64,000 nt of DNA from Acidimicrobiia bacterium. Lineage in GTDB: Bacteria > Actinomycetota > Acidimicrobiia > Acidimicrobiales > SKKL01. Position numbers and translations under genes: made by a program. Below, one piece after another: positions 9,538 through 18,398 of this stretch. Location: NCBI GenBank assembly GCA_041676705.1, contig JBAYRL010000001.1:124001-188000 (forward strand), read 5' to 3'. The notes beneath the pieces were generated by a model. The model worked only from the letters and a program-made list of their open reading frames with translations. It was not told the origin of the DNA and made no database searches. Position 1 is the first letter of the stretch; every line of letters begins with the position of its first letter.

Positions 9538-10071
9538 TTAAGTAGCCAGTCGTATTTCCACCACCGTCGCACCGTTAGTGGCGGTGGAGAAATCACGGTT
9601 CAGTTCGGTTGTTCCGAAAAACTCGATCTCTAGGTCACCTTCTGGTTTATGGGCTCGAAAAGTGTTTTGATCAATGGGCACAATCTCAAAGCCGAGCCCG
9701 GAAATTTCCTCTAAAAGCTTCTTCTTGGTTTCCTCAAAAGATGCGCTGTCGGTAGCGAAAACAGCGGCCGAGTCAAAATCTAAGTTGGCTTGGCCATGCG
9801 TAAGTGGCGCCAGGCCACAAGGTAGTGAAACTCCAGCTAAGAGGGTGGGCAGGTTGGTGAGCATCGAACGACTCTCGGAACTCTCGGTGTCACGGCCAAG
9901 CGACCTAGGTGCCGTTGTGTTGGCCGGGTCTGCTGCGGTCAACCTCAGAGGAGACGACATCACCTCAGTAGTGGGTGGATTGGCCGAAGGTTTGTGGTTC
10001 ATCCGACGCCACAACCATACGGCGGCTGAACCAATGACCCATCCCCAGAATAAAACGGCGTACCAACGCAT
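9538..10071 (-). CDS. Hypothetical membrane-anchored protein
   Basis: A 177-residue protein I do not recognise. It has an N-terminal hydrophobic segment (about residues 3-22), a polar low-complexity linker rich in Thr, Ser, Pro and Asn (about 25-75), and a C-terminal part with an alternating beta/alpha pattern ending in VVEIRLAT. This suggests a single-pass protein with a small globular domain. It stands alone on the minus strand, convergent with aspS and divergent from rarA. A shorter plus-strand reading frame overlaps it but shows no protein-like pattern. Confidence 0.6.
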   Translation of the reverse strand: MRWYAVLFWGWVIGSAAVWLWRRMNHKPSANPPTTEVMSSPLRLTAADPANTTAPRSLGRDTESSESRSMLTNLPTLLAGVSLPCGLAPLTHGQANLDFDSAAVFATDSASFEETKKKLLEEISGLGFEIVPIDQNTFRAHKPEGDLEIEFFGTTELNRDFSTATNGATVVEIRLAT

Positions 10072-10126
10072 TTAACGATATTGCCATGCTTGGAATGCCT
10101 AAGCAGTGCCTTTGGGGTCAAGCAAC

Positions 10127-10132
10127 TAAGAT
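10127..10132 (+). promoter_or_regulatory. -10 element of a possible leaderless rarA promoter
   Basis: TAAGAT ends 6 nt before the GTG start of rarA, which would put transcription start at or next to the start codon. No -35 match and no usable Shine-Dalgarno spacing are seen. Confidence 0.4.
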
Positions 10133-10138
10133 AGGGGA

Positions 10139-11446
10139 GTGAGTAACGACCTGTTCTCGGCCGGAATGGAACGCCAGCTTCACCAAGATGGACCCTTGGC
10201 AGCACGGTTGCGCCCCAAACACCTTGATGAGGTGTTAGGTCAGGAACACCTCATCGCTCCGGGAACGCCACTGCGTACTTTACTCGAGCACGACAAATTA
10301 TCTTCAGTAATTTTATGGGGGCCACCCGGCACTGGGAAAACCACTTTGGCTCACTTGGTGGCCGACTACACCAAAGCCCACTTCGAGCAACTATCGGCCA
10401 CCCAGGCTTCAGTTAAAGACGTGCGGGAAGTAATTAGTGCCGCCCAAGAACGTCGTGCCCACTACAGCATTTCCACCTTTTTGTTCTTGGATGAAATTCA
10501 CCGTTTTAACAAAGCACAACAAGATGCGTTGTTGCCTTCGGTGGAATCGGGCCTGCTAACGCTCATTGGTGCAACCACCGAAAATCCGTATTTCGAGCTG
10601 AACGCGGCCCTATTGTCACGCTCCACCTTGTTCCGCTTAGAACCTCTAAATGATCAAGCGGTGTTTAAGCTATTGAAGCGCGGCTTAGAGCTCGAGGCTG
10701 CCACGGCCACACCTGAGGCGCTAGAACTAATTGCCAGCCGAGCGGGAGGCGATGCCCGCCAAGCTCTCACGGCCCTCGAGGTCGCCATCGCACTGGCACA
10801 AACTAACGATGATCGCAACCACACGGTTGTAGAGCTTGCCCATGCTGAAGATGCACTGAGCGCTAAAGCCTTAGCGTATGGACGCGATGCCCACTACGAC
10901 ATAACTAGCGCGTTTATCAAAAGCATTCGTGGTTCCGACGTCGATGCCGGGCTCTACTGGCTAGCGCACATGCTAGAAGCCGGGGAAGATGCTCGTTTCA
11001 TTGCCCGACGTTTGGTAATTCTGGCCTCAGAAGACGTTGGTATGGCCGACCCGATGTCGCTGTTAGTGGCCGAAGCTGCCGCCCGGGCGGTTGATATGGT
11101 GGGTCTGCCCGAAGCACAACTCAACCTGGCTCAAGCCGTGGTGCACCTGGCTACGGCCCCGAAGTCAAACACCGTTACCAAAGCACTCTTTGCGGCTAAA
11201 GCCGAGGTTGCCCTGGGTGCTGCGGCCATTGTTCCCAAGCATTTGCGTGACAGCCACTATTCAGGTGCGAAAAACCTGGGACATGGTCGAGGTTACAAGT
11301 ATCCCCATGATGATGAACGAGGCTGGGTGGATCAAACCTATCTACCGGCTGGGGTAGGCTTGTCGCGCTATTACCAGCCGTCGTCGCATGGCTTTGAAGA
11401 GGAGATTCAACACCGCATGTCTACCAGGCAAAAGAAGCAGACGTGA
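10139..11446 (+). CDS. rarA: Replication-associated recombination protein A, AAA+ ATPase
   Basis: RarA/MgsA (WRNIP1 family) acts at stalled replication forks. The 435-residue protein has the N-terminal DLFS and PLAARLRPKHLDEVLGQEH segment, Walker A GPPGTGKTT (about 61-69), Walker B LFLDEIHRF, sensor 1 IGATTENP and the C-terminal tetramerization region with RRLVILASEDVGMADP and HYSGAKNLGHGRGYKYPH. The GTG at 10139 is preferred because DLFS is conserved near the family start; ATG 10166 is the alternative. The gene is divergent from the small membrane protein upstream and overlaps the next gene by 4 nt (GTGA). Confidence 0.94.
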   Translation: MSNDLFSAGMERQLHQDGPLAARLRPKHLDEVLGQEHLIAPGTPLRTLLEHDKLSSVILWGPPGTGKTTLAHLVADYTKAHFEQLSATQASVKDVREVISAAQERRAHYSISTFLFLDEIHRFNKAQQDALLPSVESGLLTLIGATTENPYFELNAALLSRSTLFRLEPLNDQAVFKLLKRGLELEAATATPEALELIASRAGGDARQALTALEVAIALAQTNDDRNHTVVELAHAEDALSAKALAYGRDAHYDITSAFIKSIRGSDVDAGLYWLAHMLEAGEDARFIARRLVILASEDVGMADPMSLLVAEAAARAVDMVGLPEAQLNLAQAVVHLATAPKSNTVTKALFAAKAEVALGAAAIVPKHLRDSHYSGAKNLGHGRGYKYPHDDERGWVDQTYLPAGVGLSRYYQPSSHGFEEEIQHRMSTRQKKQT

Positions 11447-11802
11447 GTGCGGGCGAACTAGCGGCGTTAATTGTGGCTATCGCCTCGGTCGTGATTGCCG
11501 TCATTGTGACGGCGGCGGTCTTGTCGTTGCTTCGAACGTTACGTACCGCACGGATGGCGATGAATGAGCTAACCAAGGTGGCAAGCGCCGCGGCAGCTGA
11601 AGTGCACCGTAGTGCCACCGCGGTCAATCACGAGTTGGTGCGGGTAGACACCATCTTGGAACGGACCGAATCGATCACTCATAATGTCGATGCCACCACG
11701 TCACTTACGTATCGGCTTTTGGCTTGGCCGATGATTAAATTGATTGCCTTGGGAACAGCGATCGGCCGACTTTTTGGTCGCCGTCGAAAGCGGAGCCGTT
11801 AA
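11443..11802 (+). CDS. DUF948-family membrane protein
   Basis: A 119-residue protein with one strong N-terminal membrane helix (about 5-30), an amphipathic helical middle likely to be coiled coil (about 35-85), and a second hydrophobic stretch (about 92-108) before a basic tail GRRRKRSR. The pattern and the position before alaS match the actinobacterial DUF948 family, whose function is unknown. It overlaps rarA by 4 nt and the next gene by one base, so it is translated in a coupled series leading to alaS. Confidence 0.75.
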   Translation: MSAGELAALIVAIASVVIAVIVTAAVLSLLRTLRTARMAMNELTKVASAAAAEVHRSATAVNHELVRVDTILERTESITHNVDATTSLTYRLLAWPMIKLIALGTAIGRLFGRRRKRSR

Positions 11803-12044
11803 TGTTTAAGCGAATATTTTGGTTTTTCCTAGGGGCCATCAGTGGTGCCTTAGGAACCGTTTGGCTCTTGTTACAGCTTCGCTCGAGCGCGTCGCGGTTT
11901 ACTCCCGAAGGGGTGGCCACCCAGGTTGAAGAATCGTGGCGTTCTCTGAGCGCAGAATTGGCCGAGGTCGTGCATGATGGCCGTGAAATTATGCGAGAGA
12001 CGGAAGCCAATTTGCGCCGTGAACTGTCCAACCATCCGCTTTAG
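11802..12044 (+). CDS. Small membrane protein, DUF6167-like
   Basis: An 80-residue protein with one N-terminal membrane helix (about 5-25), then SRFTPEGVATQVEESWRSL and a charged amphipathic helix. It resembles the small protein (DUF6167-type) that follows the DUF948 gene before alaS in many actinobacteria; that assignment rests on position and pattern. Its ATG overlaps the previous stop (TAATG). No biochemical role is known to me; the pair may form a membrane complex. Confidence 0.65.
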   Translation: MFKRIFWFFLGAISGALGTVWLLLQLRSSASRFTPEGVATQVEESWRSLSAELAEVVHDGREIMRETEANLRRELSNHPL

Positions 12045-12059
12045 TAGTCTGAGATCACC

Positions 12060-14645
12060 ATGAAAGCTAGCGAACTCCGCCAAATCTGGACCAAGTTTTT
12101 TGAAGATCGCCAACACACTCCAGTGGCATCTTCCAGTTTGATTCCCACCCACCCCAGTGCGCCCATGTTTACCAACTCGGGCATGATGCAGTTCGTGCCT
12201 TATTTCCTAGGCGAAGAACCAGTACCGTTTAGCCCACCTCGGGCAGTCACTGTGCAGAAGTGCGTTCGTGCTGGAGGTAAGCACAACGACCTCGATGACA
12301 TTGGTCGTTCGTTACGTCACCTCAGCTTTTTCGAGATGCTGGGCAACTTCAGCTTTGGTGATTATTTTAAAGAAGCGGCTATTCCTTGGGCTTGGGAGAT
12401 GACCACCGAGGTATTGGGTATCGACGGTGACCGTGTATGGGTCACCATTCACGAAAGTGATGACGAAGCCGAAGAAATCTGGGTTGACGGCGTTGGGTTT
12501 CCGCGAGAGCGGCTACAACGACTTGGTGCCGACAACTTTTGGGAAATGGGTGAAACCGGACCTTGTGGGCCTAGCTCCGAGTTGTTTTTCGACTTTGGTT
12601 CGGCCTATGGCCCCGAAGGGGGACCAGCTAACCCGGCCGCTGAAACACGCTTCGTGGAGTTTTACAACAGCGTGTTCCCACAGTTTTTTCGACGTGCCGA
12701 CGGTAGCCTAAGCGACCTTGACAACAAAGGTATCGACGTTGGTGCCGGCTTAGAGCGAATTCTTGGGGTGATCCAAGGGAGCCCCAGCTTATATGTGGCT
12801 GACTCACTGGCCACTTTGGTTGAAGAAGCCGAGCGGGTTACCAAGGTTCGTATTGGCCAAAGTGACCTGGGCGATATCGCCTTGCGTTTGTTGGCCGATC
12901 ACACCCGCACCATGACGTTCCTAATCAGCGATGGTGTTATTCCCTCGAACGAAGATCGTGGCTATGTCCTGCGTCTGATCATTCGGCGCGCCATCCGCTT
13001 TGCTTATTTGTTGGGCGTAGAAACCTCGGTTTGTACGCCACTGGTGCAGCATTGTATCGACGCTATGGGCACCGATTACCCCGAGATTCGAACGAACCAA
13101 GATTTGGTTCTGGGCATCGTAGAGCGGGAGGAAGGTCGTTTCCGTCAAACACTTCGTTCCGGTTCTCAAATCCTCGACCAAGAACTCGATGCCCTGCCAG
13201 ATGGTGGCCGTTTAGATGGCGAAGTGGCTTTTCAACTGCACGACACCTACGGATTTCCCCTTGAAGTCACCAAAGAGGTGGCTTTGTTAAAGGGTTTCGA
13301 GGTTGACACGGCGGGCTTTGAAACCGCCATGTCTAGGCAGCGTCAGCGCGCCAAAGCGGCTAGTAAAGCTGGCGGTGTGGTCGATGACGATACCACCCGC
13401 AGCTATCAACAAATTCTGTCGGAGCATGGTCCTACGGTTTTCACGGGCCGTACCGAAACCAGTTCTAAAGCGGTTGTTATCGGCGTTGTTGGGAACGATA
13501 TCTTCTTAGACCGCACCCCGTTTTATGCGGAATCGGGCGGTCAGGTTGGAGATACCGGTGAAATTGTAACCGACACTGGTGTGGCGAAAGTGCTCGACAC
13601 GACCTACGGCGTGCCAGGTTTACATCGTCACCGTGTTGAGTTGGTGTCTGGCACAATTGAAGTGGGTCAAGAAGCAGTAGCTTCAATTGACGAGGAACGC
13701 CGTGCCGCTATCAAACGGAATCACACTGGTACCCATATTCTGCATTGGGCGTTACGCGAGGTGCTTGGTGACCACGTTCGCCAGCAAGGTTCACTAGTAG
13801 CACCAGATAGATTGCGTTTCGACTTCAGCCATTTTGAATCGGTAACCCCTGAAGAAATAGCGGCCATTGAAGACTTGGCGAACCACGAAATTTTGAACAA
13901 CGCCGAGGTAAAACACTTCGAAACCTCAAAAGCTGAAGCTGAAAAGCTTGGCGCCATCGCTTTTTTCGGTGAGAAATATGGCGAGCGGGTCAGGGTCTTG
14001 CAGGCCGGTGCGCATTCCATAGAGTTCTGCGGCGGAACGCACGTTTCGGCCTTAGGTGACATCGGTCCACTCAAAATCATTTCCGAGAGTTCAATCGGAT
14101 CGAATATTCGCCGCATAGAAGCCATAACTGGCTTCGGTCCCATTCAACGTTTACGTCAAGAAGAGGCGGTGCTAGCTGATGCGGCGGCGCTGCTTGGGGT
14201 TAAACCCACCGACATGGTCGAAGGTGTTTCGAAGCGTCTAAGCGAACTAAAGGACACTCGCAACCAACTAAAAGCCCTGAAGGCGCAGCTAGCGGTAGGC
14301 CAAGCCAGCTCTTTGGCTGATTCAGCAGTCGATGGTTTAGTGGTGGCCCGTGTCGACGATTTAGAACGCGATGATCTACGGCAATTAGCGCTCGCGGTGC
14401 GCGACCAAAGCGGAATCAAGGGCGTGGTCTTAGGCGGATTGCCTAGCTCCGGTGGTGTGGCCATCGTGGCGGCGGTCACGAAAGATTCAGGTCTGCACGC
14501 CTCCGAGCTGATCAGCGAACCAGCACGACTAGTGGAGGGCGGCACCGGGAAGAATGCCGAACTGGCCATGGCTGGGGGCAGAAACCCAAACCGTCTCGAT
14601 GACGCGCTTGCTTTGGTGCGAGACGCCATGCGTGCTTCGGCTTGA
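12060..14645 (+). CDS. alaS: Alanyl-tRNA synthetase
   Basis: Class II synthetase charging tRNA-Ala, with an editing domain. The 861-residue protein shows the catalytic start with HTPVASSSLIP and TNSGMMQF, the AGGKHNDLDDIG segment, and motif 3 in VGAGLERILGV. The editing-site metal ligands are intact: HTGTH (H555, H559) and CGGTH (C657, H661). The C-terminal region has the coiled-coil linker and a DHHA1 domain ending near GGRNPNRLDDAL. TAGTCT lies 9 nt before the ATG; no clear ribosome binding site is visible. It is followed closely by ruvX. Confidence 0.96.
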   Translation: MKASELRQIWTKFFEDRQHTPVASSSLIPTHPSAPMFTNSGMMQFVPYFLGEEPVPFSPPRAVTVQKCVRAGGKHNDLDDIGRSLRHLSFFEMLGNFSFGDYFKEAAIPWAWEMTTEVLGIDGDRVWVTIHESDDEAEEIWVDGVGFPRERLQRLGADNFWEMGETGPCGPSSELFFDFGSAYGPEGGPANPAAETRFVEFYNSVFPQFFRRADGSLSDLDNKGIDVGAGLERILGVIQGSPSLYVADSLATLVEEAERVTKVRIGQSDLGDIALRLLADHTRTMTFLISDGVIPSNEDRGYVLRLIIRRAIRFAYLLGVETSVCTPLVQHCIDAMGTDYPEIRTNQDLVLGIVEREEGRFRQTLRSGSQILDQELDALPDGGRLDGEVAFQLHDTYGFPLEVTKEVALLKGFEVDTAGFETAMSRQRQRAKAASKAGGVVDDDTTRSYQQILSEHGPTVFTGRTETSSKAVVIGVVGNDIFLDRTPFYAESGGQVGDTGEIVTDTGVAKVLDTTYGVPGLHRHRVELVSGTIEVGQEAVASIDEERRAAIKRNHTGTHILHWALREVLGDHVRQQGSLVAPDRLRFDFSHFESVTPEEIAAIEDLANHEILNNAEVKHFETSKAEAEKLGAIAFFGEKYGERVRVLQAGAHSIEFCGGTHVSALGDIGPLKIISESSIGSNIRRIEAITGFGPIQRLRQEEAVLADAAALLGVKPTDMVEGVSKRLSELKDTRNQLKALKAQLAVGQASSLADSAVDGLVVARVDDLERDDLRQLALAVRDQSGIKGVVLGGLPSSGGVAIVAAVTKDSGLHASELISEPARLVEGGTGKNAELAMAGGRNPNRLDDALALVRDAMRASA

Positions 14646-14661
14646 ATCGGAACCGCAGCCG

Positions 14662-15096
14662 ATGAGGGCGCTTGGAATAGATTTCGGTTCTCGACGTATC
14701 GGCGTGGCCCTCAGTGCTGGAACATTAGCAACCCCGTTTGAAGTGGTAGAACGTAGCGGTGACCGACAGCGTGATCATTCCAAAATTTTGGCTCTGGCCG
14801 CCGAAGCTGACGCTGAAGTGTTGGTAGTGGGCTTGCCCTTGTCGATGGACGGTTCAGTGGGTCCGGCGGCCAAGGGCATCTTGGCCGAGGTCAAAGAGCT
14901 GGCCAAGCGCACCTCGCTGCCCGTGGAAACCATTGATGAGCGGTTGACGACGGTGACTGCCGATCGACAGCTTCAAGAACAAGGCCTGAATGCCCAAGCC
15001 CGAAGAAAGGTTGTAGACAAAGTGGCAGCGTCCATCATTCTACAATCGTGGCTTGACCGTAGGGCCGACGATCCCTCACAAGGAACAAGTACGTGA
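14662..15096 (+). CDS. ruvX: Putative Holliday junction resolvase RuvX (YqgF)
   Basis: RNase H-fold nuclease (YqgF/RuvX) linked in E. coli to pre-16S rRNA processing and in mycobacteria to Holliday junction resolution. The 144-residue product begins MRALGIDFGSRRIGVAL, with the first catalytic Asp; LVVGLPLSMDG and IDERLTT carry the further conserved acidic motifs. I start at ATG 14662 because the family N-terminus begins there; an upstream in-frame start would add about 36 unrelated residues encoded within alaS. It lies 16 bp after alaS and overlaps mltG by 4 nt. Confidence 0.93.
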   Translation: MRALGIDFGSRRIGVALSAGTLATPFEVVERSGDRQRDHSKILALAAEADAEVLVVGLPLSMDGSVGPAAKGILAEVKELAKRTSLPVETIDERLTTVTADRQLQEQGLNAQARRKVVDKVAASIILQSWLDRRADDPSQGTST

Positions 15097-16268
15097 CTAC
15101 CCCCAGCTCATCTCGCTCCTCGAGAAACGGTGATACCAGGGCCACTCAGGCCGATCTTCGAGGCGACCCCGGCGACTGGCAGTGGGACGATGGCCGCTAC
15201 GTGAGAATTCGTCCCGAACCGCCTCGGTCACGCCAGGTTCTTTACACCCTGGTAGCCACGGTAGCGTTAATTGCAATGATAGGTGCTGGTGCTATTTTTT
15301 GGTTACAGCGCCAAATTAACCCTTCGGGTGGCCTAGGCGATGCCGTGGTGATCACGGTACCAAGCGGTTCCTCAACCGACTCGATTGCAACACTCCTGGC
15401 TAAAGAAGGCGTAGTTAATAACCCCACAGTATTTCGTTATTACCTGCGTTGGAAAAACAAAGGTGCTTTCCAGGCTGGCTTATACAACATGAACAAGAAC
15501 ATGTCGTTCGGGCAAGCAATCGCGGTTTTGGAAGCGGGACCAGCGCCAATTGAAACCAAACGCTTCACGGTTCCCGAAGGGCTGACCGTGGCTGAAATTG
15601 CGGAACGTTTGGATGACCAAATCGAGAGTTTCGATGCTGCTGAGATGTCGAGCGCGTTGATTCGCATGGAGACCCCGTGGCGACCAAAGGGCAGCAACGA
15701 CTGGGAAGGTCTGTTGTTTCCCGACACCTACGATTACGCCCTGGGCGATACGCCAGTTGAAATTTTGGAGCGGATGAACCAGCAATTCACCAAGGTTGCT
15801 ACCGATGTCGGTTTGGTTCCCTATATGAATCTTGACCCCGTCACTGGCGCACCTCAAGGGCTTACGGCTTACGAGTACATCACGATTGCCTCCATGATTG
15901 AGAAGGAATCTCGTTTGAGCGATGAGTACGGGAAGGTTTCACGGGTCATACACAACCGATTGGCCATCGGTATGCCTCTAGGCATCGATGCAACGGTGTT
16001 TTTCGCTCGTGGTCCCGAACGCAGCGGTCCACTCACCGACGCCGACTTGGCCATCGATTCGCCTTACAACACACGCCTTAATGCTGGCATTCCGCCTGGA
16101 CCGATTGCGGCGCCTGGTCGTGCGGCATTGGCTGCGGCGTTGAATCCAGAAGACGGACCGTGGCTTTATTACGTGTTGGCCAGCAACGACGGCAGCCATT
16201 TCTTCACCGACGACTACGATGAGTTCTTGGCCCAGAAAGAAAAATCGCAGGCCGAAGGAATCTTCTAA
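15093..16268 (+). CDS. mltG: Endolytic murein transglycosylase MltG (YceG-like)
   Basis: Membrane-bound lytic transglycosylase that cleaves nascent glycan strands and so sets peptidoglycan chain length. The 391-residue protein has a hydrophilic cytoplasmic start, one membrane helix (about 48-70), the LysM-like region, and the catalytic domain with WEGLLFPDTYDY and the signature IEKES, whose first Glu is E270. PYNTRLNAGIPPGPI is the characteristic C-terminal motif. The GTG start overlaps the ruvX stop (GTGA). The alaS-ruvX-mltG-aroE order is widely conserved in actinobacteria. Confidence 0.95.
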   Translation: MTTPSSSRSSRNGDTRATQADLRGDPGDWQWDDGRYVRIRPEPPRSRQVLYTLVATVALIAMIGAGAIFWLQRQINPSGGLGDAVVITVPSGSSTDSIATLLAKEGVVNNPTVFRYYLRWKNKGAFQAGLYNMNKNMSFGQAIAVLEAGPAPIETKRFTVPEGLTVAEIAERLDDQIESFDAAEMSSALIRMETPWRPKGSNDWEGLLFPDTYDYALGDTPVEILERMNQQFTKVATDVGLVPYMNLDPVTGAPQGLTAYEYITIASMIEKESRLSDEYGKVSRVIHNRLAIGMPLGIDATVFFARGPERSGPLTDADLAIDSPYNTRLNAGIPPGPIAAPGRAALAAALNPEDGPWLYYVLASNDGSHFFTDDYDEFLAQKEKSQAEGIF

Positions 16269-16310
16269 GCGCATTTGTTAACTGCCGGGATACTGCAAGA
16301 GGTAACCAAA

Positions 16311-17168
16311 ATGATTCAAAACATTGCGGTAAGTGGCAATACAAAGGTGGTAGGCCTCATTGGGCATCCGGTGCAACATTCGCTATCCCCGGCCATTCAC
16401 AACGCCGCTTTCAACCATCTTGGCCTCGACTGGGTCTTCACGGTTTTTGATGTTGCCCCCGAACATGGCGATCACGCAATTGAAGCGGCCCGAGTCTTGG
16501 GAATTGAGGGTTTGAGCGTCACCATGCCGCACAAGGCCAACGTGGCGGCCACTGTTGACCAATTGACATCTCAAGCGGCCAAACTAAACGCCGTAAATTG
16601 TGTTTATCGTGCTGGTAACAAAATGGTGGGCGACAACACCGACGGCGCCGGGTTCGTAGCATCGTTGTTAGAAGATGCCGAGTTTGTTCCCAAGGGTAAA
16701 ACGTGCGTGGTTTTTGGTGCGGGCGGCGCGGCTCGTGCGGTGATTTTGGCCTTGGCTGAAGCTGGTGCTGGCGAGATTGTGGTGGTTAATCGAACCGTCG
16801 AGACCGCCCAATTGGCAGTCTCGCTTGCTCCAGAAGTGGCGCGGGTTGGGGAGGCCTCAGCAGTAGGCCGAGCCGATCTGGTAGTAAATTGCACCTCAAT
16901 TGGGATGCATAGCGACTCCGATCCGGCTCAGGTAAATCGCAGCCCTGTTAACCCAGAGCTATTGCGCCAAGGCCAGGTCGTTGCTGACTTGGTGTACCAT
17001 CCGCTCCAAACCAGGCTTATGCAAGACGCTACCGCCAAAGGGTCTCAGGTGGTTGGTGGACTGGGCATGTTGGTGCACCAAGCCGCCGTAGCGTTCACGA
17101 AATGGACGGGTGAAGCGGCACCTCTGGCCGTTATGAAAGCAGCGGTTGAAGGTCATCTGGTCGACTAG
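16311..17168 (+). CDS. aroE: Shikimate dehydrogenase
   Basis: NADP-dependent reduction of 3-dehydroshikimate to shikimate in aromatic amino acid synthesis. The 285-residue product has the substrate-binding HSLSPAIHNAAF, the catalytic Lys of TMPHK, NTDGAGF with the conserved Asp, and the dinucleotide-binding GAGGAARAV. I start at ATG 16311, which has AAGAGGTAA 7 nt upstream; a TTG at 16275 in the same frame would add 12 residues with no support. It follows mltG closely. The other shikimate genes (aroK, aroB, aroQ) lie about 2 kb downstream. Confidence 0.95.
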   Translation: MIQNIAVSGNTKVVGLIGHPVQHSLSPAIHNAAFNHLGLDWVFTVFDVAPEHGDHAIEAARVLGIEGLSVTMPHKANVAATVDQLTSQAAKLNAVNCVYRAGNKMVGDNTDGAGFVASLLEDAEFVPKGKTCVVFGAGGAARAVILALAEAGAGEIVVVNRTVETAQLAVSLAPEVARVGEASAVGRADLVVNCTSIGMHSDSDPAQVNRSPVNPELLRQGQVVADLVYHPLQTRLMQDATAKGSQVVGGLGMLVHQAAVAFTKWTGEAAPLAVMKAAVEGHLVD

Positions 17169-17272
17169 CTCGTGAAAGACTTGTACCCGGCGAGGTTGAT
17201 TTTTCCCCGACTCCTTTAGATTCATCGCTCTTTTGCCGATAGGTACATTGAACTATTGGGTTGGAGGTGGAG

Positions 17273-18349
17273 ATGTCTCTTTCAGGAACCCTCGGATCGT
17301 TCGCCTTGCCAGACGTTTTACGGTTGCTTGCCAATACGGGCAAGACCGGTTTGTTGAGTGTGGAAACCGAGCGAGGCCGAGGCACTCTGGCGTTCGTAGA
17401 CGGAAAATTGGCACAGTGTGTATCACCCTGGAGTGGCCATATCGACGCTGGCGCTGTGGTGCTCTTCGAGATGCTTTGCGCCGAAGACGGAGCATTCAAC
17501 TTTGATGGTGATGTGTCCACCAGCGAGCTTGGCGGTGACCATCTCGAGCTTGAAGAAGTCTTGGTTACCGCCGAAGGCTACCGTCGTGAATGGGAAGAGA
17601 TCCTGCGAGTGGTGCCATCCACCGATAGCTATGTTGCCTTAGTCGCTGATCAGCAAGAAGACACGGTGACCCTAAGCTCGTCGCAGTGGCGGGCAGTCGT
17701 GGCCTTGAGCGGGGGTGCTTCGGTGTCGGAGCTTGGTGCCAGACTTGGATTGGGTGAGCTTCCCACCGGTCGAATGGTGCGCGACCTGTTAAAGCTAGGT
17801 GTGGCCGCCATCGAATTAGTTGAAAACCCGACTGTAATCAGCGATGCGTATTCTTCGTCAACGGCTTATTCCTTGGCTGATAACTATGCCGCCAGCGAGG
17901 ATGAATATCAAGGCTTTGCCGATTCATGGTCCGATGACCCGCCTTCATGGTCGGATGACCCGCCAGCGGCGCTCAGCTATCGGGAATCTGATGATGTGCT
18001 GACCCCGTTTGGCACTGAGCCGGTATCAGAAGAGTTCCCAGAAGAAGACCCACGGGGCGGACTTTTCGGTGGTGACACGTTTGCCGAGTTGGAAGCCAAC
18101 CTTCGTGAATCAAACTTTGGTGCAACGCCAGGACCCGAGCAAGGATTGGTTGCCGATCTGCAGGATTCGAACCAGCTAGCGCGTCAGCTGGCCAACCTTT
18201 CGCCGCGTGCTGCAGCAGCGGTTGCGGCGGTGGCAGAGTCAACCGGCAATGCTGAGGGAGAAGAAGCTTTTGGCCCAGTTATCGACGATGGTGACGATTC
18301 AATAAATCGTGGTCTACTTCTTAAGTTCCTCTCCAACATTAAAGAGTAA
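17273..18349 (+). CDS. DUF4388 domain protein
   Basis: A 358-residue soluble protein. The first ~100 residues (LSGTLGSFALPDVLRLLANT, then TGLLSVE and LAFVDGKLAQC) match DUF4388, the PatA N-terminal-like domain associated with gliding, pili and two-component signalling. A helical winged-helix-like segment follows (about 125-185). The C-terminal half is acidic and low complexity, with a twofold SWSDDPP repeat near residue 220. A strong GGAGGTGG ribosome binding site selects ATG 17273 over TTG 17261. Placement next to a prepilin peptidase suggests, but does not prove, a role with type IV pilus-like machinery. Confidence 0.75.
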   Translation: MSLSGTLGSFALPDVLRLLANTGKTGLLSVETERGRGTLAFVDGKLAQCVSPWSGHIDAGAVVLFEMLCAEDGAFNFDGDVSTSELGGDHLELEEVLVTAEGYRREWEEILRVVPSTDSYVALVADQQEDTVTLSSSQWRAVVALSGGASVSELGARLGLGELPTGRMVRDLLKLGVAAIELVENPTVISDAYSSSTAYSLADNYAASEDEYQGFADSWSDDPPSWSDDPPAALSYRESDDVLTPFGTEPVSEEFPEEDPRGGLFGGDTFAELEANLRESNFGATPGPEQGLVADLQDSNQLARQLANLSPRAAAAVAAVAESTGNAEGEEAFGPVIDDGDDSINRGLLLKFLSNIKE

Positions 18350-18385
18350 GCGCCGAGCATAAACCCCTAGTAGCACGTACCACAC

Positions 18386-18391
18386 TACGCT
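18386..18391 (+). promoter_or_regulatory. -10 element of a possible leaderless prepilin peptidase promoter
   Basis: TACGCT ends 7 nt before the GTG at 18399. There is no Shine-Dalgarno sequence, so transcription may start at the start codon. No -35 match is evident. Confidence 0.35.
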
Positions 18392-18398
18392 TTGGGCG

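Noticed and set aside
9674..10075. A 133-codon plus-strand frame opposite the minus-strand membrane protein
   Set aside because: It lacks a hydrophobic or domain pattern, while the minus-strand product has a membrane helix and a structured tail.
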